Assembly (NCBI GenBank): GCA_022846095.1
Contig: AP025583.1
Coordinates: forward strand, 3,435,279-3,499,278
Length of the DNA: 64,000 bases
Origin: Oscillospiraceae bacterium
GTDB lineage: Bacteria > Bacillota > Clostridia > Oscillospirales > Oscillospiraceae
Direction: 5' to 3'
In this document: positions 51,025 through 59,164 of the stretch, piece by piece
Numbering within the stretch: position 1 is the first letter of the stretch
Layout: every line of letters begins with the position of its first letter
Made by a program: the position numbers and the translations under genes
The notes under the pieces: model-generated
What the model saw: the letters and a program-made list of their open reading frames with translations, nothing else
Databases searched by the model: none
Told to the model about the DNA's origin: nothing

Positions 51025-51879
51025 CTACCCCTCCTTCCGGGTGCCCAGATAGGCCTCGATGACCTTGGGATTGGACTGGATGTCCTCCGGCGTGCCCTTG
51101 GCGATGACCTTGCCGAAGTTTAAGACGCAGATGCCCTCGCAGATGCCCATGACCAGGTTCATGTCGTGCTCAATGAGCATAACGGCGATGGAGAAGGTGT
51201 CCCGGATTTTCACGATGTTCTCCATCAGCTCGGCGGTCTCCGAGGGGTTCATGCCCGCCGCCGGCTCGTCCAGCAGCAGCAGGGACGGGTTGGTGGCCAG
51301 GGCCCGGACGATCTCCAGCCGGCGCTGGGCGCCGTAGGGCAGACTGCCCGCCTCGTGCTTGGCCAGATCCTGCATGTCGAAAATGGACAGCAGCTCCAAG
51401 GCCCGGTCCCGGGCGATTTTCTCCTGCTTCCAGTAGCCGGGCAGGCGGAAGATCCCCTGCCACATGCCGTAGCCGATGTGGTTGTGCAGGCCGATCTTCA
51501 CGTTGTCCTCCACGCTCAGCTTGCCGAAGAGGCGGATGTTCTGGAAGGTGCGGGCGATGCCCATGCGGTTGACCTGCACGGTGGTCTTGCCCTGGGTGTC
51601 CATGCCGTCCAGCAGGATGGTGCCCCGGGTGGGCTGGTACACCTTGGTCAGCAGGTTGAACACCGTGGTCTTGCCCGCGCCGTTGGGGCCGATGAGCCCC
51701 GCGATCTCGGTGCGGCCGATGGCCATGTTGAAGTCGTCCACGGCGGTGAGGCCGCCGAAGTCGATGCCCAGGTGCTGCACCTCCAGGATGGGGCTCTTGT
51801 CCACGTCCCGCTCGGGGATGATGTTCACACTGGGCACGGGCACCAGCTTGGTGGGCTCGCGCTTGTAGGGCTTGCTCAT
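51025..51879 (-). CDS. livG: Branched-chain amino-acid ABC ATPase LivG
   Basis: 284 aa from MSKPYKREPTKLVPVPS; the ATG overlaps the livM stop (ATGA). A 30-residue N-terminal extension precedes the ATPase core ILEVQHLGIDFGGLTAV. Walker A GPNGAGKTT, signature LPYGAQRRLEIVRAL (LivG form), Walker B LLLLDEPAAGMNP. Ends VIEAYLGTRKEG. Confidence 0.95.
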   Translation of the reverse strand: MSKPYKREPTKLVPVPSVNIIPERDVDKSPILEVQHLGIDFGGLTAVDDFNMAIGRTEIAGLIGPNGAGKTTVFNLLTKVYQPTRGTILLDGMDTQGKTTVQVNRMGIARTFQNIRLFGKLSVEDNVKIGLHNHIGYGMWQGIFRLPGYWKQEKIARDRALELLSIFDMQDLAKHEAGSLPYGAQRRLEIVRALATNPSLLLLDEPAAGMNPSETAELMENIVKIRDTFSIAVMLIEHDMNLVMGICEGICVLNFGKVIAKGTPEDIQSNPKVIEAYLGTRKEG

Positions 51880-52958
51880 TTTGCCGCGCCCCCCTTCACG
51901 CCGGGAATGACGGGCTCCTTCCGCCCACGGCGGAACAGGCGGCGGAAAAAGCCCTTGATGGTCTCGTTGTTGGTGGCCAGCATCACCAGGATCAGCACGA
52001 TGGCGTACACCAGCATGCGGTACTCGGAGAACTGGCGCAGCAGCTCGGGCAGCACCGTGAGGGCGGCCGCCGCGATGATGGAGCCCCACATCCGGCCCAG
52101 GCCGCCCAGGACCACAAAGACCAGGATGAGGATGGAGGTGTTGAAGTCGAACTTATTGGCCACCACGGTGGAGAAGCTCATGGAGAACAGGGTGCCTGCG
52201 GCCCCCGCCAGGGCGGCGGAGGTGACGAAGGCGATCATCTTGTACTTGGTGATGTTGATGCCCACGCTCTCGGCGGCGATGCGGTTGTCCCGCACGGCCA
52301 TGATGGCCCGGCCAGTGCGGCTGTTCACCAGGTTGAACACCACGAACAGGGTGACCAGGATCAGGATGAACCCGGCGGTGAAGGTGGAGATCTTCTGCAC
52401 CCCCGACACCCCCATGGGGCCGTTGATGAGCACCTTGCCCCCCTCCTCCAGGTTCAGGGCCTGGGCGCTGCTGAGCATGGCGAAGTGCAGGCCGTGGCTG
52501 TCGATGCCCAGGTAGAGGTTGTTGATGAGGCTCTTGATAATCTCGCCGAAGGCCAGGGTGACGATGGCCAGGTAGTCGCCGTTGAGGCGCAGCACGGGGA
52601 TGCCGATGAGGAAGCCCGCCACGCCGGCGCACAGGGCGCCGACAATCATGGCTACCGCCAGGCGCACGGGGGCGGAGGGGATGGCGCTCTGCAGGCTCAT
52701 GGCGCACGCCACGCCGGAGAAGGCGCCCACGCTCATAAAGCCCGCGTGGCCCAGGGACAGCTCGCCCAGCACGCCCACGGTCAGGTTCAGAGAGATGGCC
52801 ATGACCACGTAGGCGCAGATGGGCACCAGCTGGCCCTTGAGGGAGGAGCTGATGCTCCCGGAGCCCACCATAACCTGTAAAATAACGAAGGCCACCGCCA
52901 CCATGGCGTAGGTGAGGAAGTTGCTGCGGGTGGTCTTGCTGATTTTTCTCAGTTTCAT
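51876..52958 (-). CDS. livM: Branched-chain amino-acid ABC permease LivM
   Basis: 360 aa from MKLRKISKTTRSNFLTY with AGGTGG upstream. About ten membrane segments; family landmarks LNLTVGVLGELSLGHAGFMSVGAF, LRLNGDYLAIVTLAFGEI and VLGGLGRMWGSIIAAAAL. Coupled to livG by ATGA. Confidence 0.95.
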   Translation of the reverse strand: MKLRKISKTTRSNFLTYAMVAVAFVILQVMVGSGSISSSLKGQLVPICAYVVMAISLNLTVGVLGELSLGHAGFMSVGAFSGVACAMSLQSAIPSAPVRLAVAMIVGALCAGVAGFLIGIPVLRLNGDYLAIVTLAFGEIIKSLINNLYLGIDSHGLHFAMLSSAQALNLEEGGKVLINGPMGVSGVQKISTFTAGFILILVTLFVVFNLVNSRTGRAIMAVRDNRIAAESVGINITKYKMIAFVTSAALAGAAGTLFSMSFSTVVANKFDFNTSILILVFVVLGGLGRMWGSIIAAAALTVLPELLRQFSEYRMLVYAIVLILVMLATNNETIKGFFRRLFRRGRKEPVIPGVKGGAAK

Positions 52959-52967
52959 GCCGCCCAC

Positions 52968-53843
52968 CTACACTTTCTCACGGATCTGCTTGCCCAGCAG
53001 GCCCGCCGGCTTGACCAGCAGCACCACGATGAGCACGGCAAAGACGATGGCGTCGGAGAGCTGGGTGGAGATGTACGCCTTGGCGAAAATCTCGATGACG
53101 CCCAGCAGCAGTCCGCCCAGCAGGGCCCCGGGGATGGAGCCGATGCCCCCGAACACCGCCGCCGTGAAGGCCTTGATGCCCGGCATGGAGCCGGTGGTGG
53201 GGGTGAGGGTGGGGTAGGTGGCGCACAGGAGCACCCCCGCGATGGCCGCCAGGGCCGAGCCGATGGCGAAGGTCACGGAGATGGTGGTGTTCACGTTGAT
53301 GCCCATGAGCTGGGCCGCGCCCTTGTCCTCGGAGACGGCGCGCATGGCCTTGCCCATCTTGGTCTTGCCGGTGAACCAGGTCAGGCCCACCATGATCACC
53401 AGGCAGGCGGCGATGGTCACGATGACGTTGAGGGAGACGGGCAGCTGGCCGATTTTGATGCTCTTGTTGTTAAAGAGGGAGGGGAAGACCTTGGGATCGG
53501 ACTTCCACAGCAGCATGGCGGCGTTCTGGAGGAAGTAGCTCATGCCGATGGCGGTGATCAGCACCGCCAGGGAGGGCGCGGCGCGCAGGGGCTTGTAGGC
53601 CAGCCGCTCGATCACCACGCCCAGCACCGTGCACACCAGCATGGCCAGCAGCACCCCCACCACCACGGGCAGGTGGAAGGAGGAGATGGCGTAAAAGCAG
53701 ATGTAGGCCCCCACCATGATCACGTCGCCGTGGGCGAAGTTGAGCATCTTTGCGATGCCGTAGACCATGGTGTAGCCCAGCGCGATAATCGCATACACGC
53801 TGCCCAGGCTGATCCCGCTGATTAAGTAGGATAGGAAGGTCAT
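52968..53843 (-). CDS. livH: Branched-chain amino-acid ABC permease LivH
   Basis: 291 aa from MTFLSYLISGISLGSVYAI, AAAGGTG upstream. About eight membrane segments; ALGYTMVYGIAKMLNFAHGDVIMVGAY and GIGSIPGALLGGLLLGV are typical of LivH. Lies 9 bp upstream of livM. Confidence 0.95.
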   Translation of the reverse strand: MTFLSYLISGISLGSVYAIIALGYTMVYGIAKMLNFAHGDVIMVGAYICFYAISSFHLPVVVGVLLAMLVCTVLGVVIERLAYKPLRAAPSLAVLITAIGMSYFLQNAAMLLWKSDPKVFPSLFNNKSIKIGQLPVSLNVIVTIAACLVIMVGLTWFTGKTKMGKAMRAVSEDKGAAQLMGINVNTTISVTFAIGSALAAIAGVLLCATYPTLTPTTGSMPGIKAFTAAVFGGIGSIPGALLGGLLLGVIEIFAKAYISTQLSDAIVFAVLIVVLLVKPAGLLGKQIREKV

Positions 53844-53866
53844 TGCACACACACCTTTTTGACCCT

Positions 53867-54025
53867 CAGAAGGGCTGCCGGTTCCGGCAGCCCTTCTGAA
53901 GCTGTTTTTCTCTTAGCCTCCCCTATAAGGGGAGGTGGCGCGCAGCGCCGGAGGGGTCTGACGCGGGAGGAGGCCCACAAGACCCCCCAGCCGCTTCGGC
54001 GGCAGCCCCCCTCATAGGGGGGCCA
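53867..54025. repeat. Hairpin plus palindromic repeat between livK and livH
   Basis: CAGAAGGGCTGCCG-gttc-CGGCAGCCCTTCTG (53867-53898), then a cluster CCTCCCCTATAAGGGGAGG..GGCGCGCAGCGCC..GACCCCCCAGCCGCTTCGGCGGC..CCCCCCTCATAGGGGGG. In the mRNA this could protect the livK message 3' end and lower expression of the membrane genes. Confidence 0.65.
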
Positions 54026-54040
54026 CAGCGGTTTGAATGA

Positions 54041-55273
54041 TTAGTCCATACCGACGTAGCCGCCGTTCTGGATGACCATGCCCTTGGGGCTCTTGGAGAC
54101 GGCGCCGGTGGCGTCCCAGGTCATGCCGTCGCCGGTCAGGCCGTCCACGGAGAAGCTGCCGCCGGAGAAGGTGGCGATGAGCTTGTCGTTCAGCTCCTGG
54201 GCGCTCATGTCGGCGGTGCAGCCGGAGGCCTCCAGGGCCTGCTTGATGGCGTAGACGCAGTCGTAGGCGTCGGCGGCGAACTGGTTGGGCACCTGGTTGA
54301 ACTGCTCCTGGTACTTGGCCACGAAGCTGGCGGTACGCGCGTCGGTGGAGTCGGCGTTAAAGGGGGTCAGCAGCATGACGCCCTCGGCCAGGGAGGTGTC
54401 GAAGCCCTCCAGGGTCAGGATGCCGTCCATGCCGTCCACGCCGAAGTACTTGGGGCTGTAGCCCATGGCCTTGGCCTGGTTGAGGATCAGGGAGGCGGGG
54501 GTGTAGTACATGGGCAGGAAGATGAGGTCCGCGCCCTCCTTCTGGGCCTCGGTGAGCTGCACGGAGAAGTCGGTGTCGTTGCCGGTGGCGAAGGTGGTGG
54601 TGGAGACGATCTCCAGCCCCAGCTCGGCGGCCTTGTCCTTAAAGGTGTTGTAGATGCCGGTGGAGTAGGGGTCGTCGTTCATGTAGATGACGGCGATCTT
54701 CTCGCCCAGCTTTTTGTCAAAAATGTACTGCGCGGAGGCGGAGCCCTGGTTGGGGTCGGCGAAGCACATCTGGTACATATTGTCCTTGCCCTCGGTCACG
54801 GAGGTGGCGGAAGCGGAGGGGGTCAGGGCGAAGATGCGGTCGGTGAAGGTCTCGGCCGAGGTGGCCTCGCAGGGCTTGGTGGTGACCGAGCCCAGGGAGA
54901 TCTGCATGCCCCAGTCCTTCAGGGCGTTGTAGGCGTTGACGGCCTTCTCGGCGTCGTGGGTGTCGTCCTCGTACTTCAGCTCGAACTGGATACCGCCCAT
55001 GGCGTTGATCTCATCCACGGCGATCTGAGCGCCGTTCTTGGCCGCAGTGCCGTAGATGGCCGCGCCGCCGGTCAGGGGGCCGGTGCCGCCCAGCTTGAAC
55101 ACGCCGGAGGAGGAGCCGCCCTCAGGGGCGGGGGCGCTGCTGGCCGGGGCGCCGCCCTCGGGCGCGGGGGTGGGGGTGGCGCTGGAACCGGAGCCGCTGT
55201 CGCCGCAGCCGGCCAGCAGGGACAGGCTGAGCGCACCTGCCAGTGCAAGAGACAGGAGACGAATCTTCTTCAT
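54041..55273 (-). CDS. livK: Branched-chain amino-acid-type substrate-binding lipoprotein LivK
   Basis: 410 aa. Signal peptide MKKIRLLSLALAGALSLSLL with lipobox LLAGC (Cys about 23), then a Ser/Gly/Pro linker and a type I periplasmic-binding fold (FKLGGTGPLTGGAAIYGTAAKNG; IAVIYMNDDPYSTGIYNTF; AADAYDCVYAIKQAL). First gene of the operon, AAGGAGG upstream. The ligand could be an amino acid or another small organic acid. Confidence 0.93.
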   Translation of the reverse strand: MKKIRLLSLALAGALSLSLLAGCGDSGSGSSATPTPAPEGGAPASSAPAPEGGSSSGVFKLGGTGPLTGGAAIYGTAAKNGAQIAVDEINAMGGIQFELKYEDDTHDAEKAVNAYNALKDWGMQISLGSVTTKPCEATSAETFTDRIFALTPSASATSVTEGKDNMYQMCFADPNQGSASAQYIFDKKLGEKIAVIYMNDDPYSTGIYNTFKDKAAELGLEIVSTTTFATGNDTDFSVQLTEAQKEGADLIFLPMYYTPASLILNQAKAMGYSPKYFGVDGMDGILTLEGFDTSLAEGVMLLTPFNADSTDARTASFVAKYQEQFNQVPNQFAADAYDCVYAIKQALEASGCTADMSAQELNDKLIATFSGGSFSVDGLTGDGMTWDATGAVSKSPKGMVIQNGGYVGMD

Positions 55274-55297
55274 AACTATGTACCTCCTTGTAGGTTG

Positions 55298-55332
55298 TTG
55301 ACAATTATAATCTCCGCCCCCTAAATTGTCAA
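55298..55332 (-). promoter_or_regulatory. livK promoter flanked by a 9-bp inverted repeat
   Basis: Minus strand TTGACA (55332-55327) and TATAAT (55309-55304), spacer 17. The inverted repeat TTGACAATT (55298-55306) / AATTGTCAA (55324-55332) overlaps both boxes, a plausible repressor site. Confidence 0.75.
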
Positions 55333-55392
55333 CCTGTGAAAATAGACAACAACCGTCCGCACCCTGCGCACTCCCTCGTGGAATACAACGAA

Positions 55393-55415
55393 AAACGGGC
55401 GCAGAGCGCCCGTTT
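55393..55415 (-). terminator. Terminator after the short-chain dehydrogenase
   Basis: AAACGGGCGC-aga-GCGCCCGTTT, followed by TTCG on the minus strand. Confidence 0.75.
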
Positions 55416-55436
55416 CAGCCTGCTGTATGCAACTTT

Positions 55437-56183
55437 TCAGATGAGGATCCCCCCATTTGGACACAGTACCTGCCCCGTAAAAAAGCTTCCCGCGCCGGTG
55501 GACAGGAAATAGACGCTCTCCGCCACGTCCTCCGGCGTGCCCAGCCGCTCCAGGGGGGTCTCCTCCCTAAGCGCCTCCAGATCCGCCGGGGTCAGGCCGC
55601 CGTTCATGTCCGTGTCGATGACCCCGGGGGCCACGCAGTTCACGGTAATCCCGGAGGGGCCCAGCTCCTTGGCCAGGGCCTTCGTCAGGCCGATTACCGC
55701 GGCTTTTGAGGCGGAATAGGCCACTTCGCAGGCCCCCCCGGTGATCCCCCACATGGAGGACACGGTCACGATCCGCCCCGCCTTGCGGTGGATGAAGTGG
55801 GGCAGCACCGCCCGGCAGCAGTGGAACACCCCGTCCACGTTCACCCCGAAAATCCGCCGCCACTCCCCGTCGCTCACGTCGCTCAGAAGGCCCTGGGAGG
55901 CCACCCCGGCGTTGCACACCAGAATGTCAAGTTGACAAAATTTATCCAACACATTGTCAACCATCTCCCCCACCGCCGCGGGGTCGGCCACGTCGGCCTC
56001 CACGGCCAGGGCCCGCCCCCCCGCCGCCTCAATCTCCTCCACAAGGGTCAGGGCCGCGCCCGCCGAGCGGTGGTAGTTCACCGCCACGGCCCAGCCCGCC
56101 GCCGCGAAGCGCCGGGCGCAGGCCGCGCCGATGCCCCGGCTGGCCCCGGTGATGAGCACGCTCTTTCCGTTTTGCTTTTCCAT
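55437..56183 (-). CDS. Short-chain dehydrogenase/reductase (FabG-like)
   Basis: 248 aa from MEKQNGKSVLITGASRGIG. NAD(P) loop TGASRGIG (residues 12-19), NAG motif LVCNAGV, catalytic Ser-Tyr-Lys in TVSSMWG and VAYSASKAAV, and a FabG-like ending. Could reduce a 3-ketoacyl group or another ketone. Starts 2 bp after the hydrolase stop, so the two form a transcription unit. Confidence 0.9.
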   Translation of the reverse strand: MEKQNGKSVLITGASRGIGAACARRFAAAGWAVAVNYHRSAGAALTLVEEIEAAGGRALAVEADVADPAAVGEMVDNVLDKFCQLDILVCNAGVASQGLLSDVSDGEWRRIFGVNVDGVFHCCRAVLPHFIHRKAGRIVTVSSMWGITGGACEVAYSASKAAVIGLTKALAKELGPSGITVNCVAPGVIDTDMNGGLTPADLEALREETPLERLGTPEDVAESVYFLSTGAGSFFTGQVLCPNGGILI

Positions 56184-56185
56184 GC

Positions 56186-56986
56186 CTACAGTCCTTTCAG
56201 CCACTGGGCGCACAGGGGGAACCAGTTCGCCGCATGGGGGTTGCAGTGGGCCTCGTCCCGGGCGCTCTCCCGGTCGGCCAGGCCCATGGCGTGGGGGCCG
56301 TCGGAGAAGAGGTGCAGCTCCAGGGGCACCCCCGCACGCCGCAGGGCGGCGGCGTAGTCCAGGGTGTTCTCCGCCGGTACGGAGGCGTCGGCTGCGGTGG
56401 CCCACAAGAAGGTAGGCGGATTGCGCCCGGTCACGCTGCGCTCCAGGTACAGCGCCCCGTCCGGCGTCTCCCCCGCCACGGCCCGAATGGTCTCCGCATG
56501 GTGGATCACCGGGTAGCCCAGGATGGCCGCGTCGGGTCGCACCTGGTGGGGGGACAGACCCAGCCGCGCTTCAATGACGGGGTGCCGCCACAGGTTGGAC
56601 AGGCACCCGGCCAGATGGCCCCCCGCCGAGAAGCCGCAGACCGCCAGCGCGTCCGGGGAGAAGCCGAAGCGCTCTGCGCGCTTGCGCAGGAAGGCCATGG
56701 CCGCGGCCGCCTCCAGAAACTGCCGGGGCCACTGGGCGGGGAGCACGCTGTAGTCCAGCACGAAGGCCTGCACCCCCGCGGCCACGAAGGCCAGGGCCAC
56801 CGGCTCGGACTCCGCCGGGGCGATGCGCCGGTAGGCGCCGCCAGGCAGGATGAGTACCGCCCAGCGGTTACCGTCGTCGGCCAGCAGGCCGGTGCGGGCG
56901 CGGGCGTAGCAGCGCAGGCGGACGGGGCTTTCCCCCTCCTCCTGGCCGTGGGCGAACTGGTCCAGGCGGTATTCCTCACAAAGCAT
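56186..56986 (-). CDS. Alpha/beta hydrolase (BD-FAE/esterase type)
   Basis: 266 aa from MLCEEYRLDQFAHG with GGAGGAG upstream. Oxyanion-loop region AVLILPGGAYRRIAPAE, nucleophile elbow CGFSAGGHLAG (Ser about 128), and late His in LFSDGPHAMGLAD. Cytosolic; resembles xylan or feruloyl esterase-like hydrolases. Operon with the dehydrogenase, divergent from hxlR. Confidence 0.85.
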   Translation of the reverse strand: MLCEEYRLDQFAHGQEEGESPVRLRCYARARTGLLADDGNRWAVLILPGGAYRRIAPAESEPVALAFVAAGVQAFVLDYSVLPAQWPRQFLEAAAAMAFLRKRAERFGFSPDALAVCGFSAGGHLAGCLSNLWRHPVIEARLGLSPHQVRPDAAILGYPVIHHAETIRAVAGETPDGALYLERSVTGRNPPTFLWATAADASVPAENTLDYAAALRRAGVPLELHLFSDGPHAMGLADRESARDEAHCNPHAANWFPLCAQWLKGL

Positions 56987-57186
56987 AAGCACTCCTCCAT
57001 TTTGTACCGGCCGCCGCATATTTACACGCCGCCCGGGGTGGTACCAGTTTAATCCACGGCCGCCCCCTTGTCAAACCCCTATGGGGCCGGGCGGCGTTGA
57101 CAGGGCCGGGCTTCCATCCTAAAATAGAGGAAAGGGAACGCCGAATCCCGCCGCCGGGCGGCGGAACAAGACAAGGAGTGGTGAGC

Positions 57187-57621
57187 ATGGAAGAAAACGG
57201 ACGCGAGGCCCCGGAATTCGACATCCGCAAGGACCCCTACTACTACATGAGCAAGCTCATTTTCGGCCGGTGGAAGCCCTTCATCCTCCGGGCCATGGAT
57301 TTTGACGAGGGCAAGCTGACCCGCTTCGCCAGATTCACCAAGCAGCTGGCCATCTCCCCCAAGGTGCTGGCCCAGAACCTGCGGGAGATGGAGGCCGACG
57401 GGCTGATCTACCGCACCGTGGTGCCCGAGACGCCCCCCCAGGTGGAGTACCGCCTCACCGAGGCGGGCAGGAGCCTGGTGCCCCTGCTGGAGGCGGTGTA
57501 CGACTGGGGCTGGCGGGATATGAAGCGCAAGGGGTTGCCCATCGACGCGCTGGGCGAGATGTGGCACGGCCGCCGGGAGCGGGACCCCGAGCTGATGGAG
57601 CACCCCTACCGGCCCAGGTAG
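57187..57621 (+). CDS. HxlR-family regulator
   Basis: 144 aa from MEENGREAPEFDIRKDPYYY, AAGGAG upstream. Winged-helix HxlR pattern: LIFGRWKPFILRAM, RFTKQLAISPKVLAQNLREMEADGLI, VEYRLTEAGRSLVPLLEAV. The usual N-terminal redox Cys of HxlR/HypR proteins is missing. Divergent from the hydrolase-dehydrogenase unit and ahead of the GntP permease gene; likely local regulator. Confidence 0.88.
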   Translation: MEENGREAPEFDIRKDPYYYMSKLIFGRWKPFILRAMDFDEGKLTRFARFTKQLAISPKVLAQNLREMEADGLIYRTVVPETPPQVEYRLTEAGRSLVPLLEAVYDWGWRDMKRKGLPIDALGEMWHGRRERDPELMEHPYRPR

Positions 57622-57786
57622 GGGTGCTTACCCGGTGGTAAGCGCCTTACTTCCGCGTCTGATGCGCACTTTATTGTGCGTTCTTCACAAGAAATGCCGA
57701 GCATGCTATCCTTCTCTTGTCGAAAAGAGCGCGGCGCCAACCCCGGCCCGCCGCGCTCAAATTCAGGAAAGAAGAAGGAGGCGCTT

Positions 57787-59118
57787 ATGTCAACAACCAT
57801 CGGAATCCTGTCCATTGTCGCCGCGTTTGCCCTGCTGATTATCCTGTCCTACCGGGGGATGTCGGTCATGTACGTGGCCCCCCTGTGCGCCCTGTTTGTG
57901 GCGCTGGTCAACGGCATCCCCCTGCTGGAGGCGGTCACCGGCCCCTTCATCGGCGGCACCACCGGCTTTATCAGCGGCCTGCTGCCCATCTTCCTGCTGT
58001 CCATCCTCATGGGCCGCATCTACGTGGAGTCCGGCGCGGCGGTCAACATCGCCAGAACCCTGATGAACACCCTGGCCCGCAACGCTTCCGGCCCCCGGAA
58101 GCAGACCATCGCCGTCTACATCTGCATCGCGGTGAGCTGGATTATGTGCTACGGCGGCATCGACACCTTCTGCGCCCTGTTCACCCTCTTCCCCGTCATG
58201 CTCACCATCTGCGCCGAGGCCAACATCCCCCGCAAATACCTGATCGGCCTGATCACCTGCGGCGTGTCCACCGCCGCCCTCACCCCCGGCGCGCCCCTGG
58301 TCACCAACTACACCCCCATGAACGTGCTGGGCACCTCCTCCACCGCAGGCCTTATCCCCGGACTGGCCGCCGTGGCGGTGATGCTGCTGGGGGGCGGCAT
58401 CTACCTGTCCAAATCCATCCACAGGGCCACCGCCCGGGGCGAGGTGTTCGAGTACGGCGCCGTGGCCTTCGAGCCCCCGGCGCAGGGGCGCAAATACCCC
58501 CCCTTCCTCCTCTCGTTCCTGCCCCTGGTGTGCGTCATCGTGGTCTTTAACCTGGTCAACAACCTGATCCCCGCCCTGGCCCTGGGCTTCGTCCTCTCCC
58601 TGGTGCTGCTGGTGCCCTTCTTCCAGAAGAAGGACAAGCTCAGCCGGGGGCGCGTGCTGATCAACACCCTGAACGAGGGCGGCCGCTCCACCGCCGAGTC
58701 TTTGTTCCTGGGCGCCATCGTGGTGGGCTTCGCCTCCGTGGTGCAGGCCACCCCCGCCTACCAGGTGATGGTGGACGGGCTGCTCTCCCTTCCCATCCCG
58801 GCCCCGCTGCTGGTGGTCCTCGCCACCGCGATTCTGGTGGGCCTCACTGGGTCGCCCCCGGCGGGCCTGGCCATCGTGGTGCCCGTGCTGGCGGCCAACC
58901 TGAACCTGGCCCCCGAGGCCATCCACCGCATCGCCACCACCGCCGCCAGCACCTTCGACACCCTGCCCTTCCAGGGCGCAGTCATCATTATGCTGAATAT
59001 GGCCGGTCTGAAGCACAAGGACGGGTACCCCCCGGTACTGATGTGCACCGTGGTGTGGACCCTGGCCGCCTCCCTGGTGGCCGCCCTGCTCTTCACCGTC
59101 TTCCCCGGTCTGGCCTGA
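57787..59118 (+). CDS. GntP-family permease
   Basis: 443 aa from MSTTIGILSIVAAFALLIIL with AAGGAGG upstream; a 37-codon upstream extension crosses the spacer and lacks a site. About twelve membrane segments; family segments LPIFLLSILMGRIYVESGAA and GGIDTFCALFTLFPVMLTI. GntP members carry gluconate and other small organic acids by proton symport. Substrate probably matches the reductase gene that follows. Confidence 0.88.
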   Translation: MSTTIGILSIVAAFALLIILSYRGMSVMYVAPLCALFVALVNGIPLLEAVTGPFIGGTTGFISGLLPIFLLSILMGRIYVESGAAVNIARTLMNTLARNASGPRKQTIAVYICIAVSWIMCYGGIDTFCALFTLFPVMLTICAEANIPRKYLIGLITCGVSTAALTPGAPLVTNYTPMNVLGTSSTAGLIPGLAAVAVMLLGGGIYLSKSIHRATARGEVFEYGAVAFEPPAQGRKYPPFLLSFLPLVCVIVVFNLVNNLIPALALGFVLSLVLLVPFFQKKDKLSRGRVLINTLNEGGRSTAESLFLGAIVVGFASVVQATPAYQVMVDGLLSLPIPAPLLVVLATAILVGLTGSPPAGLAIVVPVLAANLNLAPEAIHRIATTAASTFDTLPFQGAVIIMLNMAGLKHKDGYPPVLMCTVVWTLAASLVAALLFTVFPGLA

Positions 59119-59164
59119 GCGCGCTTTCAGGCGCCGATTCCGCACAACAGAAAGGATGACTGCC

